Source: Comamonas terrae (GTDB lineage Bacteria; Pseudomonadota; Gammaproteobacteria; Burkholderiales; Burkholderiaceae_C). Taken from it: a stretch of 64,000 nt of DNA. The notes beneath the pieces were generated by a model. It made no database searches. It saw only the letters and a list, made by a program, of their open reading frames with translations, and had not been told where the DNA came from. The position numbers were made by a program, and so were the translations under genes. Location: contig NZ_BCNT01000001.1 in assembly GCF_001544075.1 (NCBI RefSeq), positions 62,001 through 126,000 on the forward strand, written 5' to 3'. Positions 25,428 through 33,835 of this stretch are shown one piece after another; positions within the stretch are counted from its first letter, which is position 1, and every line of letters starts with the position of its first letter.

Positions 25428-26591
25428 TCAATACGACTTCGGCAAGCCAAGCACTTTTTCGGCAATGAAGCACATGATGAGCTGCGGGCTCACGGGCGCC
25501 AGGCGCGGAATCCACGACTCGCGCATATAGCGCTCCACATGGAATTCCTTGGCATAGCCCATGCCGCCGTGCGTGAAGATGGCGGTCTCGCAGGCCTTGG
25601 CGCAGGCTTCGGCGGCCAGGTACTTGGCGGCATTGGCCTCGGCGCCGCAAGGCAGGCCCTTGTCGTAGAGGAAGGCGGCCTTCTGCACCATCAGGTGCGC
25701 GGCCTCCAGCCCCATCCAGGCCTGGGCCAGGGGGTGCTGCACGCCCTGGTTCTGGCCGATGGGCCGGTCGAAGACAACACGCTCGTTCGCATACTGGGTG
25801 GCGCGCGCCAGGGCCGCACGGCCCAGGCCCACGGCTTCGGCGGCGATCAGGATGCGCTCGGGATTGAGGCCGTGCAGGATGTACGAGAAGCCCTTGCCCT
25901 GCTCGCCGATGCGGTCCTCCACGGGAATGCGCAGCCCGTCGATGAAGAGCTGGTTGGTGTCCACGCACTTGCGGCCCATCTTCTCGATCTCGGTCACGGT
26001 GATGCGGCTGCGGTCCAGGTCGGTATAGAACAGCGACAGGCCTTCGGTGCCCTGGCATTCCTCCACGGGCTTGGTGCGCGCCAGCAGCAATATCTTGTTG
26101 GCGACCTGGGCCGTGGAGATGAAGACCTTCTGCCCGTGCACCACATAGACATCGCCTTCGCGCACGGCGCGGGTCTGCAGCTTGAAGGTGTTCAGGCCCG
26201 CATTGGGCTCGGTCACGCCGAAGCAGGCCTTGTCCCGGCCCGCGATCAGCGGCGGCAGCCAGCGCTGCTTCTGTTCGTCCGTGCCGAAGACCACGGCCGG
26301 GTGCAGGCCGAAGATGTTCATGTGCACGGCCGATGCGCCCGACAGGCCCGCGCCCGTGGCCGATATGGTGTGCATCATCAGCGCCGCTTCGCTGATGCCC
26401 AGGCCGGCACCGCCGAACTCCTCGGGCATGGCGATGCCCAGCCAGCCGGCCTCGGCCAGGGCCTGGTGGAAGTCATGCGGAAAACCGCCGTCCCGGTCCT
26501 TCCTGAGCCAGTAGTCGTCGTCGAAAGGCGCGCAGGCGCGCTGCACGGCCTCGCGGATCTGTTCCTGCTCGGCGCTCCACAAAAAGTCCAT
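25428..26591 (-). CDS. Acyl-CoA dehydrogenase family protein
   Basis: A 387-residue FAD acyl-CoA dehydrogenase. The beta-domain signature is CFGVTEPNAGLNTFKLQTRA and the C-terminal flavin-contact segment is FTHGGMGYAKEFHVERYMRE. The usual EGT-type C-terminal catalytic glutamate is absent: the end reads IPRLAPVSPQLIMCFIAEKV. A glutamate does occur in the helix-G position (GLNPERILIAAEAVG), as in isovaleryl-CoA dehydrogenase, so catalysis is probably retained with a relocated base. The start at 26591 replaces an upstream in-frame Met lacking family sequence. It is the last metabolic gene of the Bug/CoA-transferase/cupin operon. Confidence 0.88.
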   Translation of the reverse strand: MDFLWSAEQEQIREAVQRACAPFDDDYWLRKDRDGGFPHDFHQALAEAGWLGIAMPEEFGGAGLGISEAALMMHTISATGAGLSGASAVHMNIFGLHPAVVFGTDEQKQRWLPPLIAGRDKACFGVTEPNAGLNTFKLQTRAVREGDVYVVHGQKVFISTAQVANKILLLARTKPVEECQGTEGLSLFYTDLDRSRITVTEIEKMGRKCVDTNQLFIDGLRIPVEDRIGEQGKGFSYILHGLNPERILIAAEAVGLGRAALARATQYANERVVFDRPIGQNQGVQHPLAQAWMGLEAAHLMVQKAAFLYDKGLPCGAEANAAKYLAAEACAKACETAIFTHGGMGYAKEFHVERYMRESWIPRLAPVSPQLIMCFIAEKVLGLPKSY

Positions 26592-26619
26592 GGCTTGCTC
26601 TCTTCTGTCCGTTTTTTTG

Positions 26620-26673
26620 AATGAAATCAAGCTCAAACGCTTGTCCCTCAAGCGCTTTCAGCTATTGTTTTGT
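26620..26673. repeat. Dispersed comamonad-type intergenic repeat
   Basis: The gap between the acyl-CoA dehydrogenase and cupin genes holds CAAACGCTTG and CTCAAGCGCTTTC stretches and the 13-mer CAGCTATTGTTTT (26659-26671). The exact reverse complement of this 13-mer, AAAACAATAGCTG, occurs upstream of adk at 60016-60028. This looks like the AGCTATT/AAGCGCTTG repeat I recall from Comamonadaceae intergenic DNA. Confidence 0.5.
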
Positions 26674-27066
26674 TCAAGCGGGGCGGCGCACGCGCGCCGG
26701 GTCCTCGCCATAGGGCGGGCTGTAGATGACCAGCAGGCGCACGGGCGTGTCGCTGGTGACGCGGAACACGTGCATGCAGTCCTCGGGGAAGAAACAGGTA
26801 TCGCCGGCCTGCATGGCAAAGCGCTCGGTCCGGCCCTCGCTTTCCACCTCCACCTCGGCCGTGCCCTCGAGCAGGTAGCAGGCCTGCTCCATGCCCGGGT
26901 GGGCATGCGGCAGCGCGCCGCCGCCTTTTTCCAGCGTGCCCAGCACCACCTCCATGTGGCGCGCGCCCACATTGGCCCGGCTGACGAGGCGCCGGTTCAC
27001 GGTACCGTGGTGGTTGGCGGGGCTGTAGCCCGGCACGTCCTGCTCGCGTATCAGATAGCGGGGCAT
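26674..27066 (-). CDS. Cupin domain protein
   Basis: A 130-residue single-domain cupin. Motif 1 is GGALPHAHPGMEQACYLLEG (metal-binding His residues and Glu) and motif 2 is GDTCFFPEDCMHVFRV. The protein starts MPRYLIREQDVPGY. Its first 16 bases overlap the end of the CoA-transferase gene, so the two are translationally coupled. A small-molecule isomerase, hydrolase or sensor role within the operon is possible; the substrate is not identifiable. Confidence 0.85.
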   Translation of the reverse strand: MPRYLIREQDVPGYSPANHHGTVNRRLVSRANVGARHMEVVLGTLEKGGGALPHAHPGMEQACYLLEGTAEVEVESEGRTERFAMQAGDTCFFPEDCMHVFRVTSDTPVRLLVIYSPPYGEDPARVRRPA

Positions 27067-28325
27067 GGGTTTTTCTCCGTGTCGTTCGATGAGGGCGCCT
27101 GCATGCAGGCGCCACTGGCCTGCAGCGCGGCGATGCGGGCCTCGGCAAGGCCTGCCTCGCGCAGCACCTGCAAGGTATGCTGGCCCAGTTGCGGTGCGGC
27201 GGCGGCATGGGCAGGCGCGGGCGTGCCGCTCCACTGCGTGGGGTTGCCCGTGGTGCGCAGCCGCCCTTCCGTGGGGTGGTCGATCTCGCGCACAAAGCCC
27301 GTGGCCGCGTGGTGCGGATCGGCCAGCAGGTCCTCGGGCGAGGCCATGGGCATGTTGGGCACGTCGGCCGCATCCAGCAGCGCCCGCCATTCAGCCGTGC
27401 TGCGTTCCTCCATCAGGCGCGCCACCTCGGCATAGACGGCATCGATGTTCGCCGCGCGCTGGCCGTGGGTGGCGAACATGGGTTCGCGCATGCGCTCGCC
27501 CTGGCCTATGGCGTTGAAGAAACTGTGCCAGTGCTTGTCGTTGTAGATCAGCACGCACAGATGGCCGTCGCGCGTGCGGTAGGGCTTGCGGTGGCGCGTG
27601 AGCAGCCGCGCATAGCCGGCCTCGCCCAGCGGCGGATCGAAGCTCAGCCCGGCCATGTGGTCGCCCAGGATGAACTGCGTCATGGCCTCGAACATGGGCA
27701 CGACCACGGCCTGCCCCTGCCCTGTCTTCTCGCGTGCATACAGCGCGGCCGTGACCGCATAGACCGCATGCAGGCCCGTGACGCGGTCGCCCAGCGTCAT
27801 GGGCGCGTACGCGGGCTCGCCGCCGCCGTACTGCTGGGCCAGCCAGGGCACGCCGGTCGCGCCCTGGATCAGGTCGTCATAGGCGGGGCGGGCCGCATAC
27901 GGGCCGGCCTGGTCGAAGCCGCAGCAGCTCACATGGATGAGGCGCGGATGGCGCTGCGCCAGATCCTCGTAGGCCAGGCCCAGCCGCGCCATGGCCTGGG
28001 GCCGCACATTGCTGATGAACACATCGGCACCGGCCAGCAGCTGCAGCAGCGCCTCGCGCGCGGCAGCCTGCTTCAGATCGAGCACGATGGAACGCTTGCC
28101 CTGGTTGGCCTGCAGAAAGATGGGGCCCATGCCGGGATTGCGCATGGGGCCCACGTGGCGCATGTTGTCGCCCTCGGGAGACTCGACCTTGATCACGTCG
28201 GCTCCCAGGGCCGCCAGGATCTGCGTGGCGAACGGCCCCATGACCACCGAAGTCATGTCCACCACCTTCACGCCGGCCAGGGGACCGGCTGGCGTGCCCG
28301 CCGCCTGTCTGCTGTCGCTGTGCAT
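27051..28325 (-). CDS. CaiB/BaiF class III CoA-transferase
   Basis: A 424-residue family III CoA-transferase. It opens with GPLAGVKVVDMTSVVMGPFA and GADVIKVESPEGDNMRHVGP. The expected catalytic Asp lies in RPAYDDLIQGATGV, and the YGGGEPAYAPMTLGDRVTGL segment is typical. These enzymes pass CoA between two acids, so here it probably activates the acid captured by the upstream Bug protein for oxidation by the acyl-CoA dehydrogenase. I chose ATG 28325 because GAGG lies 9 bases before it; ATG 28334 has no such site. It begins 11 bases after the Bug stop. Confidence 0.9.
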   Translation of the reverse strand: MHSDSRQAAGTPAGPLAGVKVVDMTSVVMGPFATQILAALGADVIKVESPEGDNMRHVGPMRNPGMGPIFLQANQGKRSIVLDLKQAAAREALLQLLAGADVFISNVRPQAMARLGLAYEDLAQRHPRLIHVSCCGFDQAGPYAARPAYDDLIQGATGVPWLAQQYGGGEPAYAPMTLGDRVTGLHAVYAVTAALYAREKTGQGQAVVVPMFEAMTQFILGDHMAGLSFDPPLGEAGYARLLTRHRKPYRTRDGHLCVLIYNDKHWHSFFNAIGQGERMREPMFATHGQRAANIDAVYAEVARLMEERSTAEWRALLDAADVPNMPMASPEDLLADPHHAATGFVREIDHPTEGRLRTTGNPTQWSGTPAPAHAAAAPQLGQHTLQVLREAGLAEARIAALQASGACMQAPSSNDTEKNPCPAI

Positions 28326-28336
28326 GGCCGCCATCC

Positions 28337-29317
28337 TCACTGCGCCTCGATGCCGGCCTGCTTGACCAGCTGGCCCCATTTGGCAAGCTGCTCCTTCACA
28401 TAGGCGGCGAACTCGTCGGGCGTGGCCGTGGGCCAGACTTCGAAGCCTACCTGGGCCAGTTGCTCCTGCACGGCCCTGTCCTTGAGGATGAGCTGCAGCT
28501 CGCCGTTGATGCGCTCGGCAATGGCCCTGGGCATGCCGGCCGGGCCGAAGATGCCGTTCCACGAGGTGATGTCGAAGCCCGGCAGCGTCTTGGCGATGGC
28601 CGGCACATGGGGCAGCAGCTGCGAACCCTTGGCCGCCGTCACGCCCAGCGTGCGCACGCGGTCGGTCTTGAGCGTGCCCCAGGCCGAGCCCAGGTCGGCC
28701 ACATACATCTGGATCTGGTTGCCCATCACGTCGGTCAGCGCCTGCGGGCTGGACTTGTAGGGCACGCCGGTGATCTGCGTCCTGGTGATGTACTTGAAGG
28801 TTTCCGAGGCCACCAGCGAGGTGCTGTTGGGCGTGCCGTAGGAAAGCTGGTCGGGATGCGCCTTGGCGTAGGCGATCAGCTCGGCCACCGTCCTGGCCGG
28901 CACCGAGGGGTGCACGATCAGCGCGAACGGCAGCTCGCCCACGCGCGCCACGGGCGTGAAATCCTTGATCGGGTCGTACTTGAGGCCCTTGACCAGCCAG
29001 GGATTGGCCGAGTGCGAGGTGTTGGTGGTCATGAACAGCGTATAGCCGTCCGGCTTGGCCTTGGCCACATGCACGGCCGCGATCTGGGCGTTGGCTCCGG
29101 CGCGGTTGTCCACGATCACGGGCTGCTTGAGGCGCTCGCCCAGCTTGCTGGCCACCACGCGGGCCACGGCGTCGGTGCCGCTGCCTGCGGCGAACGGTAC
29201 CACCAGCGTGATGGGGGCACTCGGATAGCTCTCCTGCGCCAGCGCAGGCAGGGCAAAGCCCAGGCCGGCCGCCATGGCGGCTGCAGCGCCGGCGCCCAGT
29301 AGATAACGCTTTTTCAT
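28337..29317 (-). CDS. Bug family periplasmic substrate-binding protein
   Basis: A 326-residue TctC/Bug protein with a classic signal peptide (MKKRYLLGAGAAAAMAAGLG, cleavage near ALAQE). The Bug signature follows: SAPITLVVPFAAGSGTDAVA and IVDNRAGANAQIAAVHVA. It is first in a minus-strand operon with the CoA-transferase, cupin and acyl-CoA dehydrogenase. The natural inference is import of a carboxylic acid that is activated to a CoA thioester. No TctAB genes are near. Confidence 0.9.
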   Translation of the reverse strand: MKKRYLLGAGAAAAMAAGLGFALPALAQESYPSAPITLVVPFAAGSGTDAVARVVASKLGERLKQPVIVDNRAGANAQIAAVHVAKAKPDGYTLFMTTNTSHSANPWLVKGLKYDPIKDFTPVARVGELPFALIVHPSVPARTVAELIAYAKAHPDQLSYGTPNSTSLVASETFKYITRTQITGVPYKSSPQALTDVMGNQIQMYVADLGSAWGTLKTDRVRTLGVTAAKGSQLLPHVPAIAKTLPGFDITSWNGIFGPAGMPRAIAERINGELQLILKDRAVQEQLAQVGFEVWPTATPDEFAAYVKEQLAKWGQLVKQAGIEAQ

Positions 29318-29397
29318 GCTTGTCTCCTTGGTCAGATGCGGCCCCTGTATCCGGCGCCTGCCCTGCATGCTGAGGCGTTCAAGCATTCAAGTCCAAT

Positions 29398-29435
29398 TGT
29401 TTAAACAGAGTGAACGATTCTATTTATGAATCATT
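29398..29435. promoter_or_regulatory. Palindromes upstream of the Bug/CoA-transferase operon
   Basis: TGTTTAAACA (29398-29407) is a perfect 10-base palindrome. AACGATTC (29413-29420) and GAATCATT (29428-29435) form an imperfect dyad beside it. They lie about 80-120 bases upstream of the minus-strand Bug gene in an otherwise AT-rich spot, suitable for LysR binding or for the operon promoter. Confidence 0.4.
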
Positions 29436-29499
29436 GAATTGCCGAATATCCGCATCAGGCTGCCGCGGCGCAGGGGCAGCATGCCTCTACACTGCGGGC

Positions 29500-29742
29500 A
29501 TGATCTGGATTTCCGTGCTTCTGTCGCTGCTGTCCCTGCCTCTGCTATGGCTGGTCCTACCCGTGCTGGTCATGCCGCCGGCGGCCTTTGTCTGCGGCTT
29601 CATTGCGTTCAAGCGGGCCGTGCTGCTGGCGCCCGAGCCCGTGGGCCTGTTCATGGGCACGCTGCATGCGCTGCCCATGCTGCTGGCCGTGGCCGTCTTT
29701 GCACTGGAGGCATGGCTGATCAGCACTGGCTACCGGGCCTGA
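29500..29742 (+). CDS. Small hypothetical membrane protein
   Basis: An 80-residue protein with two hydrophobic segments (ISVLLSLLSLPLLWLVLPVL and a C-terminal LHALPMLLAVAVFALEAW) and a short basic loop between them. ATG 29500 begins directly with the first helix; an earlier in-frame start would add a non-hydrophobic Cys-rich stretch. No ribosome site is obvious, so expression is uncertain. No family recognised. Confidence 0.5.
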   Translation: MIWISVLLSLLSLPLLWLVLPVLVMPPAAFVCGFIAFKRAVLLAPEPVGLFMGTLHALPMLLAVAVFALEAWLISTGYRA

Positions 29743-29876
29743 AAACGGCCGCCCTTGCGGTCTTCCCCCGACACGCCAACACGGCAAAGGCTGACGCTTG
29801 TCATCAAACCAAGGTTGAAGTCCGCGCACCGGCACGGGACAATAGGGTATTTGCCGTTACTTCCCGGAGGCGCGCC

Positions 29877-30209
29877 ATGGCTCTTCTTCATGCATCACCT
29901 GCCCAGGCCATCGACGTGAATCCTTACGGCGCCCGGCTGGGCAGTGCGCGCACCCATGCACTGTTCAAGGCTGACGACATGGAAGTCATCCGCGTGGTGC
30001 TGCGCGCCGGCCAGTCGCTGCCCCCCCACCATGTGCCCGGCAGCGTGAGCCTGCACTGCCTGGAAGGCCGCTTCGAGGTATTGCTGGGCCAGACCGTGCA
30101 CCAGCTCGACAGCGGGCAGCTCATGCACCTGCCGCCCAACATGCCGCATGCCGTGCGGGCCGTCGAGGACTCTTCTGCGCTCGTGACCATCGTGCTCTGC
30201 CCCGGCTGA
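29877..30209 (+). CDS. Small cupin domain protein
   Basis: A 110-residue single cupin. It has a motif-1-like segment (RAGQSLPPHHVPGSVSLHCL) with metal-type histidines and EGRFEVLLGQ, then LMHLPPNMPHAVRAVEDSS. The start is supported by GGAGG at 29866-29870. It is convergent with the lipoprotein gene, whose stop is one base away. Function unknown; such proteins are often small-molecule sensors or stress proteins. Confidence 0.75.
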   Translation: MALLHASPAQAIDVNPYGARLGSARTHALFKADDMEVIRVVLRAGQSLPPHHVPGSVSLHCLEGRFEVLLGQTVHQLDSGQLMHLPPNMPHAVRAVEDSSALVTIVLCPG

Positions 30210-30210
30210 A

Positions 30211-30975
30211 TCAGCGCACGGGCAGGAATTGCATGAACGGTCCGGCCAGCAGGCCCTGTCCGTAGCCGATGACCGAGCGCCGGTAGCGCTCGGTGGTGAA
30301 GCTCGCGACCAGATCCAGCCGGCCGATGATCTTGCCCATCTCGCGCTCGAAGCTCAGGTTGCGCTCCTGCTCGGCCAGCTCGTTGGACAGCAGGAGGGGC
30401 TGGCCGCTGGACGATTTGCGGGAGTTGAGGATCCAGTTGGCGATTTCCAGATTGCGCGCCGCATTGAAGACACGCTGCGGGTCGAGCCCGTCGACCAGCG
30501 TGAACGAGGTGCGGTTGCCGTGGGCCGTGATGATGGTGTCGGCCGCCGCATAGACGAAGGCCGCCACGCGATCGCCGGTGAAATCGGGCCGCAGCGCCAG
30601 CGACAGGGCCGCCACATCGCGCTCGCCCTGCAGCTCCTGCCAGGGCTGGCGCTCCATGATGGCGATGCGCACATAGGCAACGGCCGCCTCGCGGCTCTCG
30701 GCGGTCTTCTTCCACTCGCCCGGATTGCGGCGGTAGAGCTTGTCCATGATGCGCACCAGGCTGTCCAGGTTCTCCTTCATGGCCAGCGTGGCCATGCGGT
30801 TGCTGTCGGACTGGATCAGTTCGCCGGCCTGGAAGGACTCGCCTTCCACCTTGCCGTGCCGGGTCGGTGCGCTGGAACAGGCGGCGAGCAGCGCACAAAG
30901 CGCGATGACGGGCAGCGCGGCTGCACGCCCTGCGCCCGCGCGCACCGCGGGGCGGCAAGCGTCATGAAGCGGCAT
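30211..30975 (-). CDS. Hypothetical lipoprotein
   Basis: A 254-residue protein with an Arg-containing signal peptide ending in a lipobox (VIALCALLAAC, Cys near residue 34). The mature part is helical and begins SSAPTRHGKVEGESF. No enzymatic motif was recognised. It contains a conserved-looking stretch AAFVYAAADTIITAHGNRTS and an Asn/Arg-rich C-terminal half. It is probably anchored in the outer membrane facing the periplasm. Start could be at 30975 or slightly upstream. Confidence 0.72.
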   Translation of the reverse strand: MPLHDACRPAVRAGAGRAAALPVIALCALLAACSSAPTRHGKVEGESFQAGELIQSDSNRMATLAMKENLDSLVRIMDKLYRRNPGEWKKTAESREAAVAYVRIAIMERQPWQELQGERDVAALSLALRPDFTGDRVAAFVYAAADTIITAHGNRTSFTLVDGLDPQRVFNAARNLEIANWILNSRKSSSGQPLLLSNELAEQERNLSFEREMGKIIGRLDLVASFTTERYRRSVIGYGQGLLAGPFMQFLPVR

Positions 30976-31059
30976 GGGACAAGGCGGATGCAACAGGCAT
31001 GCTGCAAACATAACAGCAGCCCGGCCCCTGTCCGCGCCTTGCGCGGCCTTCGATTGTGA

Positions 31060-32589
31060 TCAATCGTGAACCGCGGGCCCGCTCTCCCGGTATTGCCGCA
31101 GCAATTGTTCGAGCACCTTCCACAGCGCCGGATCGTCGGCCATGGAGACCTGCACCCGCAGCATGCGGCTGCAAGCCTGGCGCGGCGAGAACAGCAGGCC
31201 GGGCGCCAGCAGCAGGTCGTGCGCGGCCGCGTGGCGGGCCAGCACCTCGCTGTCCATGCCGCAGTCCACCCAGGCAAAGGTTCCGGCCACCGGCTCGTGC
31301 ACCGCATGGCAGCCCAGGGCCTCGAGCCGGCGCAGGCAGCGGCTGCGCGCCTTGTCCACGCGTTCGCGCAGCCGGTCCACATGCTTGCGGTAGGCTCCGT
31401 CGGCCAGGATGCGGTGCACGATGTGCTCGCTGGGCAGTGCCGAAGTCAGCCCGCCCAGCAGCTTGAGGTCCGTGAGCTGGTGGATGATCTCGGGCCGCGC
31501 CGCCACATAGCCCACGCGTAGCCCGCCCGACAGCGTCTTGGAATAGCCGCCGACCAGCAGCACGCGCTGCAGCCGGTCCATGGCGGCCAGGCGCAGCGGC
31601 ATGCTGCCCAGGAAATCCGAATAGGTATCGTCCTCGACCAGCAGGAAATCGTGCTGCTGCGCAATGCGCAGCACATCGTGCGCCACGCCCACCGAAAGGC
31701 TCAGCCCCGTGGGGTTGTGCACGACGGTATTGAGGATGAACAGCTTGGGCCGGTGCTGCCTCGCCAGGCTTTCCAGCGCCTGCACGTCGGGCCCGCCGGG
31801 CAGGCGCGGCACGCCCACCACGTTCACGCCCATGGCGTTGAGACGCCCGAAGATCAGGAACCAGCCCGGGTCCTCGACCAGCACGGTATCGCCGGGCCGC
31901 AGAAAGCAGCGCACGATCAGGTCCAGCCCGTGGGTGACGCCGCTGACGGTCATCAGGTTGGACTCGGGATGCGCGGGCACCTCCTGGGCCTGCAGTCCCG
32001 AGGCGATCTGCTGGCGCAGCGGCAGGAAGCCCTGGGGCACGCCATAGCCCAGCAGCCCGGCCTCGGCCCGCGCGCCCTGCCGCACGATGGTGCGCATGGC
32101 GCCGGTGATCAGCCCGTGGTCCATCCAGCTGTTGGGCAGGCAGCCCGCGCTGCCGGCGCCATCCACTCCCTCGCGGAAGATGCCGCGCAGCAGATAGGTC
32201 GTATCGAAGGCCGCGCCCTGCGCGAGGCTGCTGGCGGGCATGGGCGCAGGCACGGCCACGCTGCGCTGGGCGCAGACGTAAAAACCGGCGCCGCGCCGCG
32301 ACTGCACCAGGCCCAGCGCGGCCAGCCGGTCATAGGCCTGCACCACGGTGTCCCGGCTCACCTGGGCGCTTTCGGCCAGCGCCCGCACCGAAGGCAGGCG
32401 CATGCCGGCGCGCAGGCCGTGATTGCGGATCAGGCCGCCGAAATGCTCGACCAGCTGATCCACCAGCGAATTGCCGCTGCCGCGCATGGGCTGCCAGCCC
32501 ATGGCCGAAGCGGTCCGCGCAACGGCTGCGGGTGACGGAGTGGCGGCAGCCAGGCCGGCGGCACCAGGAGAGGAAAGTGTCTGGGTCAT
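31060..32589 (-). CDS. MocR-type GntR/aminotransferase-like regulator
   Basis: A 509-residue fusion. It has an N-terminal GntR winged helix (NHGLRAGMRLPSVRALAES, then VSRDTVVQAYDRLAALGLVQ) joined by a linker to a class I aminotransferase-like domain. The PLP lysine is in VGGYSKTLSGGLRVGY and the aspartate in VEDDTYSDF. MocR proteins sense PLP or amino compounds and typically control a neighbouring gene. It diverges from a LysE-type exporter across 95 bases, making that gene the likely target. Start at 32589 (MTQTLSSPGAAG) is preferred over an upstream Met. Confidence 0.9.
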   Translation of the reverse strand: MTQTLSSPGAAGLAAATPSPAAVARTASAMGWQPMRGSGNSLVDQLVEHFGGLIRNHGLRAGMRLPSVRALAESAQVSRDTVVQAYDRLAALGLVQSRRGAGFYVCAQRSVAVPAPMPASSLAQGAAFDTTYLLRGIFREGVDGAGSAGCLPNSWMDHGLITGAMRTIVRQGARAEAGLLGYGVPQGFLPLRQQIASGLQAQEVPAHPESNLMTVSGVTHGLDLIVRCFLRPGDTVLVEDPGWFLIFGRLNAMGVNVVGVPRLPGGPDVQALESLARQHRPKLFILNTVVHNPTGLSLSVGVAHDVLRIAQQHDFLLVEDDTYSDFLGSMPLRLAAMDRLQRVLLVGGYSKTLSGGLRVGYVAARPEIIHQLTDLKLLGGLTSALPSEHIVHRILADGAYRKHVDRLRERVDKARSRCLRRLEALGCHAVHEPVAGTFAWVDCGMDSEVLARHAAAHDLLLAPGLLFSPRQACSRMLRVQVSMADDPALWKVLEQLLRQYRESGPAVHD

Positions 32590-32622
32590 ACAAGCAGGCC
32601 AGTTCATGAAGTGGCATGGCAA

Positions 32623-32640
32623 AGTGTACTGGCACTGTAC
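32623..32640. promoter_or_regulatory. Candidate MocR binding site, GTAC direct repeats
   Basis: AGTGTAC (32623-32629) and ACTGTAC (32634-32640) form an 11-base-spaced direct repeat in the mocR/lysE divergent gap. Direct repeats about one helical turn apart are the usual layout of MocR operators. No other repeat is seen in this gap. Confidence 0.45.
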
Positions 32641-32684
32641 CGTTTTCCGGATTTAGCATGCAGAGCACCACTGCTTGAACTGCC

Positions 32685-33296
32685 ATGAATCCCTTGCCTT
32701 CCTCGCTTTCCTTCGTGCTGCCGCTGGCGCTGTTCGCCTTTGTCAGCTCCGTCACGCCCGGCCCCAACAACGTCATGCTCACGGCCTCGGGCGCCACCTT
32801 CGGCTACCGCCGCAGCGTGCCCCACATGCTGGGCATCTGCCTGGGCGTGGTCATCATGCTGCTGCTGATCGGCGCCGGCCTGGGCAAGGTCTTCGAGGCC
32901 GAGCCACGCCTGTATACCCTGCTCAAATACCTGGGCGCGGCCTATCTGGTCTGGCTGGCGGCCAAGATTGCCAAGGCCGGCAGCGTGGACCAGGGCCAGG
33001 CCGGCAGCCGCCCGTTGAGCTTCTGGCAGGCCGCCGCCTTCCAGTGGGTCAATCCCAAGGCCTGGATCATGTGCATAGGCGTGGTGGCCACCTATACGCC
33101 GCGCGAAGGCTTTTTCTTCAATCTGCTGCTGTCGGCCATGGTGCTCGGGGCGATCAACTATCCCAGCATCAGCGTCTGGACGCTGTTCGGCAGCACCGTG
33201 GGCCGTGCGCTGCGCACACCGGCGGCGCTGCGGGCCTTCAACGGGACCATGGCGGCCCTGCTCCTGCTGTCCCTGGTGCCCATCTTCATGGAATGA
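32685..33296 (+). CDS. LysE-family amino acid exporter
   Basis: A 203-residue inner-membrane protein with about five to six membrane segments. It carries the family signature at the first loop (FVSSVTPGPNNVMLTASGAT), then YLGAAYLVWLAAKIAK and AFQWVNPKAWIMCIG. It would export an amino acid or related compound; the substrate is not decidable from sequence. Divergent pairing with a MocR regulator suggests induction by an amino compound. Confidence 0.88.
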   Translation: MNPLPSSLSFVLPLALFAFVSSVTPGPNNVMLTASGATFGYRRSVPHMLGICLGVVIMLLLIGAGLGKVFEAEPRLYTLLKYLGAAYLVWLAAKIAKAGSVDQGQAGSRPLSFWQAAAFQWVNPKAWIMCIGVVATYTPREGFFFNLLLSAMVLGAINYPSISVWTLFGSTVGRALRTPAALRAFNGTMAALLLLSLVPIFME

Positions 33297-33322
33297 CTGC
33301 AATGGCGTCTTAAACTGACCGC

Positions 33323-33835
33323 ATGCACATACGCCGACTGCAAGCCGCCGATCTCGCAGACTACCGCACGCTGCGCCGGCAGGCGCTGCTGGAAAGCCCG
33401 AGCGCCTTCAGCGCCACGCCGCAGACCGAGCAGGCCGTGACGGATGCCCAGCTGCTGGCGCGCTTTGACAGCACGCCCGGTCAGGCCATGTGGGGCGCCT
33501 GGGATGGCGGCCGGCTGTGCTCCACGCTGGGCATGTACCGGGAACAGAACGCCAAGCTGGCGCACAAGGCCACGCTGTTTGCCATGTATGTGGCGCCGGG
33601 CGCTTGCGGACGCGGCATTGCCGGCCGGCTGCTGCAGGCAGCCATCGAGCATGGCCGCTCGCTGGGCCTGCGCTGGCTGCAGCTGGGCGTGAATGCGGAC
33701 AACGGGGCCGCGCTGCGCCTGTACGAAAACGCGGGCTTTGCCGCCTGCGGCCGCATGCCCGAGGCCATTGCGGTGGACGGGCGCTTTCACGACGAGATCC
33801 TGATGGCGCTCAGGCTGGCGCCATCGGCCGGCTGA
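33323..33835 (+). CDS. GNAT-family N-acetyltransferase
   Basis: A 170-residue GNAT protein: MHIRRLQAADLADYRTLRRQ at the start, the acetyl-CoA-binding motif YVAPGACGRGIAGRLLQAAI near residues 90-110, and the C-terminal LYENAGFAACGRMPEAI. The substrate is unknown. It lies 26 bases after the LysE-type gene on the same strand and abuts the convergent mnmH stop. Confidence 0.88.
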   Translation: MHIRRLQAADLADYRTLRRQALLESPSAFSATPQTEQAVTDAQLLARFDSTPGQAMWGAWDGGRLCSTLGMYREQNAKLAHKATLFAMYVAPGACGRGIAGRLLQAAIEHGRSLGLRWLQLGVNADNGAALRLYENAGFAACGRMPEAIAVDGRFHDEILMALRLAPSAG

